A stretch of 20,647 nt of DNA from Welwitschia mirabilis (Eukaryota; Gnetophyta; Gnetopsida; Welwitschiales). Made by a program: the position numbers and the translations under genes. Shown here piece by piece: positions 18,577-20,647 of this stretch. The stretch is taken from NCBI GenBank assembly GCA_051453625.1, contig JBOZIK010000001.1, positions 22,645,943 through 22,666,589 of the forward strand, in the 5' to 3' direction. Position 1 is the stretch's first letter. Every line of letters starts with the position of its first letter. The notes beneath the pieces are model-generated. The model made no database searches, was not told where the DNA came from, and saw only the letters and a list, made by a program, of their open reading frames with translations.

Positions 18577-18781
18577 ATTGGTCCACTGGGGTGACTAATC
18601 ACCTTTTCAATTCTGAGTCATCACTTCATGTTCATTATTTTTGCAACCATCATATTTTGCTAACACAACTCTCTATTTATTAGAGAATTTCATCAATACT
18701 TTCATGTCTTCAGCTTCAACAACATTTTGTATGTTGTAAGTTTATCATTGGGTGACTATGTCTACTTCCTTTGATATTTCA
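18577..18781. other. Unassigned DNA right of the LTR
   Basis: No coding region is supported. TTGGTCCACTGGGG (18578-18591) directly follows the LTR and could be read as a primer-binding site if this were a 5' LTR, but it does not match the tRNA sites I know. Confidence 0.35.
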
Positions 18782-18870
18782 TTACCCTTTTCTTTCTCTT
18801 TTGCTTCTTTTTTTCTTTTTTTGCTTCTTTCTTCTTCTTCTTCTTCTTCTTCTTCTTCTTCTTTTTTACT
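18782..18870. repeat. Polypyrimidine tract with (CTT)11 microsatellite
   Basis: Almost pure C/T over about 80 bases. The core 18831-18863 is eleven perfect CTT units. Such tracts are length-variable and would be a usable marker position. Confidence 0.95.
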
Positions 18871-18925
18871 TTTGTTTTTGCATTGTATTTACAAGAGAAT
18901 TAAATGAAAATTAGATGTTAATAGG

Positions 18926-18935
18926 NNNNNNNNNN
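18926..18935. other. 10-N gap
   Basis: Ten undetermined bases shortly after the microsatellite. As with the 10-N gap at 13547, the true length may be larger. Confidence 0.95.
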
Positions 18936-19684
18936 TGTGATGTGAAAGAAGGAAATAGAAAGGCATGGTGCATTTTCAATTTTGAAAGATTTTGATGAGA
19001 TATGTTACAATAACATGGACATGATTTCTAGAATTGTGATGACATGCTTATGAAGATGCATGTAGGTTTTGTTGTAGTCAGAGGTAGCAACTCCCTTACG
19101 ATGATTATTTGTTTTGTCCATAGGCTTTCAAAAGGGTATGTGTGCCATCCCTTCTTTCTACTTTTGGTTCTTTCAAATTTCTTCATTTGAAATACCAAGT
19201 TGTCTTCATTTTTGTCGCATTTTTAGGCTTTTGTTTCCCATCTGTCTAGTACTTTATTTTTGGAATCTAAGCTCTCAAACAAGCAAAAGGAGGAAGAGTT
19301 TTGAGATTAGGGAGAATTTTCAAAGGCATCTTGCAGATATCAGACAAGAAGGATGTCATTAGTCTTGTAGATGGTTCGAGTGCTACAAGTTAGTGACCTT
19401 GTTTGGTTTTAATATTTCATATCTCTCTCTTTCTCTCTCTTTGCCCCTCCCTCTCCCCTCTAATATAAATTAGTTGTGAGGGTTAAGCCCTATTTTCAAG
19501 CAAATCTAATGAGAATTGCGACTTAGCTAAGAAAAACTTCAGTTATAGGATTATCAAGAAGTTTGTTTCTTTAGGTTCCTAGACCAAGGATTGAATAAGT
19601 CAAATATTGGGTTGGCACTAAATGGGTGGATAGTCGACAAGTTTGGGTTGTAGCCTTACCTGAAGTTTAATTTTGTTTTAGTTT
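18936..19684. other. Non-coding DNA with CT-rich patch before the LINE
   Basis: No gene is supported. A CT-rich patch (19421-19460) contains ATCTCTCTCT and CCCCTCCCTCTCCCC words. The frame 19114-19362 is aromatic-rich and matches nothing I know. The right part may be the LINE 5' region, since partial DUF4283-like residues may begin about 19660. Confidence 0.4.
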
Positions 19685-19980
19685 AGCAACCCATGGAATA
19701 GAGATTTGACTTTAGCTAAAGGATCATGGCTTTTTGGTGTAAGGGGTCTTGTTGTAGTGAAATGGAAACTTAAGCCACAATTTGACCCAAAGCTATTTCA
19801 GAAAGTGCCACTATGGATAAGAATATCTCACTTTCCTATTAATTTTGGGAAGAAAACTTTCTGAAACAGGTTATATGCAGCTTTGAAGAGCTCATCCACC
19901 TTAACAAAGTCATAGCTAGAGATAGTCAAGATTGGTCGTAGCTTACTATTGCTCTTAGAACTCACTAGATAAGATTAATG
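19685..19980 (+). pseudogene. LINE DUF4283 domain, broken
   Basis: In one frame the sequence reads SNPWNRDLTLAKGSWLFGVR, then GLVVVKWKLKPQFDPKLFQK and VPLWIRISHFPINFGKKTF up to TGA at 19862-19864. The family pattern is 'A...GPWFFGGRGLLL..W...FDP.....VPVWVRLP.LP..FW'. After a one-base shift it continues FLKQVICSFEELIHLNKVIA then RDSQDWS and a stop at 19939-19941. DUF4283 is found in ORF1-type proteins of plant L1 elements and related nucleic-acid-binding proteins. Its role is presumed RNA or DNA binding. Confidence 0.85.
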
Positions 19981-20030
19981 ATATTAAAAACATTAAGCTT
20001 AACTGAAAACTGAACATGTAGGAGATGACA

Positions 20031-20126
20031 CTTGAGTATGAAAATTTTCCCACACTTTGTAGGATATGTGGAATTAAACTCATGGAACACGAGCTATCCA
20101 AAAATAACTTGGCATGTTTGGGATGA
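20031..20126 (+). pseudogene. LINE zinc knuckle (CCHC-like), degenerate
   Basis: Reads LEYENFPTLCRICGIKLMEH then ELSKNNLACLG and TGA at 20124-20126. The family pattern is 'YE.LP.FC..CG..GH....C'. Here the His lies seven positions after the second Cys and the last Cys nine after the His, so the zinc site is altered by small insertions. The preceding YENFP and the following position of the endonuclease make the identification reasonable. Confidence 0.72.
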
Positions 20127-20152
20127 TATGCATCCCTACTCTTAATAAGGAG

Positions 20153-20546
20153 GGAGGTTTGGTTGTCATGAGTAGGAGGACTTTGGATAAAATTTAATGT
20201 GAGCAATGGTTTGTGACAGCTAGAGATCTCACAGAAAATATTGTTATTACTAACACTTATGGACCTAAGAATGGAGAAGAGAGGATTCGTGCCTTGGAAA
20301 AAGCTGCTCAAGTTATTCAAAATAAGAAGAGATGGATTATTGCAAAGACTTTAACACATGTTCATGTAGATGGAGAAATTTGATGGGTCTAGTTGGAATC
20401 AAGGCATTGTTTATATGGTTATTGAATACATCCAAGGTAAGGATTTGGTAGATATTTCGATCTCTAGATGTAGATTCACTTGCACTAATAAGAGGAATGG
20501 GCAAGATAGAGTTATGACAAGAATTGATAGGGTGATGATAGCCTAG
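20153..20546 (+). pseudogene. LINE endonuclease (EEP family), C-terminal part, broken
   Basis: The endonuclease nicks the target DNA to prime insertion. The frame starts GGLVVMSRRTLDKI and a stop, then WFVTARDLTENIVITNTYGP and ALEKAAQVIQNKKRWIIAK. A frameshift follows within 'KDFN', the counterpart of the conserved 'GGDFN' motif, with the catalytic Asp kept and Gly changed to Lys. After a degraded stretch the last block, 20445-20546, reads LVDISISRCRFTCTNKRN then RVMTRIDRVMIA, matching 'LVD..L.GG.FTW.N.R......SRLDR.LV'. The N-terminal catalytic Asn/Glu region is missing. Confidence 0.85.
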
Positions 20547-20647
20547 GAGCTTTTACAAGAGGGACACTTTTGTTGATATGTGAAGCCAAATATATTATTT
20601 ATATTGTAATGTTATGTTTTAACATTGACCCCTCTTTAAAGTTGTAA
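20547..20647. other. AT-rich end of the window
   Basis: No coding sequence is recognised. If the LINE continued, this would be the region between endonuclease and reverse transcriptase, but no conserved block is visible. Confidence 0.4.

Larger units (their letters stand above)
19685..20546 (+). mobile_element. LINE (L1-like) fragment, DUF4283 to endonuclease
   Basis: Three pieces typical of plant L1-like LINEs occur in order: a DUF4283 domain, a zinc knuckle and the 3' part of an apurinic-type endonuclease. All are broken. Only about 25 bases separate the zinc knuckle frame from the endonuclease part, so the start of the endonuclease is deleted. No reverse transcriptase is seen before the window ends about 100 bases later. 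A poly-A tail was not found. Confidence 0.85.

Noticed and set aside
18577-18591. Primer-binding site after the LTR
   Set aside because: ATTGGTCCACTGGGG does not match the tRNA sites I know (for example TGGTATCAGAGC), and the purine tract on the other side argues for a 3' LTR.
18831-18863. Regular repeat as a CRISPR array
   Set aside because: It is a perfect CTT microsatellite without spacers, in plant DNA.

Overview
The window looks like plant nuclear DNA from a repeat-rich genome. It is AT-rich and contains one spliced single-copy gene fragment with GT/AG introns. Around that gene lie decayed copies of the four usual plant transposon types: Ty3/gypsy, Ty1/copia, hAT and LINE. Nothing bacterial, organellar or viral was seen. 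I cannot name the species. The repeat load and gene-poor layout would fit a large-genome plant such as a gymnosperm, but that is a guess. Five N-runs are real assembly gaps or padding, and a sixth sits inside the copia element; any long frame running through Ns is meaningless.

Layout from left to right. 1-800 is anonymous repeat-like DNA. 799-2783 (minus) is a Ty3/gypsy fragment holding gag, a zinc knuckle and the protease, all broken. 4021-4718 (plus) carries two exons of a HAD-superfamily hydrolase resembling the Arabidopsis protein annotated as At2g33255; its start lies outside what can be seen. A 974-N gap follows, and just after it (6292-6360) is a possible terminal exon of the same gene. 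6663-9455 (minus) is a hAT transposase pseudogene with a BED finger, DUF659-like region, catalytic core and C-terminal dimerisation region. 10276-15634 (plus) is a Ty1/copia retrotransposon with both LTRs, a primer-binding site and a matching 5-bp target duplication (ATAGT). 15640-18180 has no recognisable gene but holds a foldback palindrome. 18182-18576 is a lone LTR of another family. 18782-19461 is simple-sequence rich. 19685-20546 (plus) is a LINE fragment with DUF4283, a zinc knuckle and part of the endonuclease.

The most informative anomalies are in the copia element. Its reverse transcriptase/RNase H segment occurs twice, about 9% diverged, on either side of a 100-N gap, although the outer target duplications match. 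Both copies share one premature stop. A second 100-N gap is flanked by identical 33-bp sequences, so the two contigs probably overlap there and the gap is artificial. All mobile-element reading frames are broken, so none looks autonomous. The only likely functional host gene is the HAD hydrolase. I did not find a convincing new biological system here.
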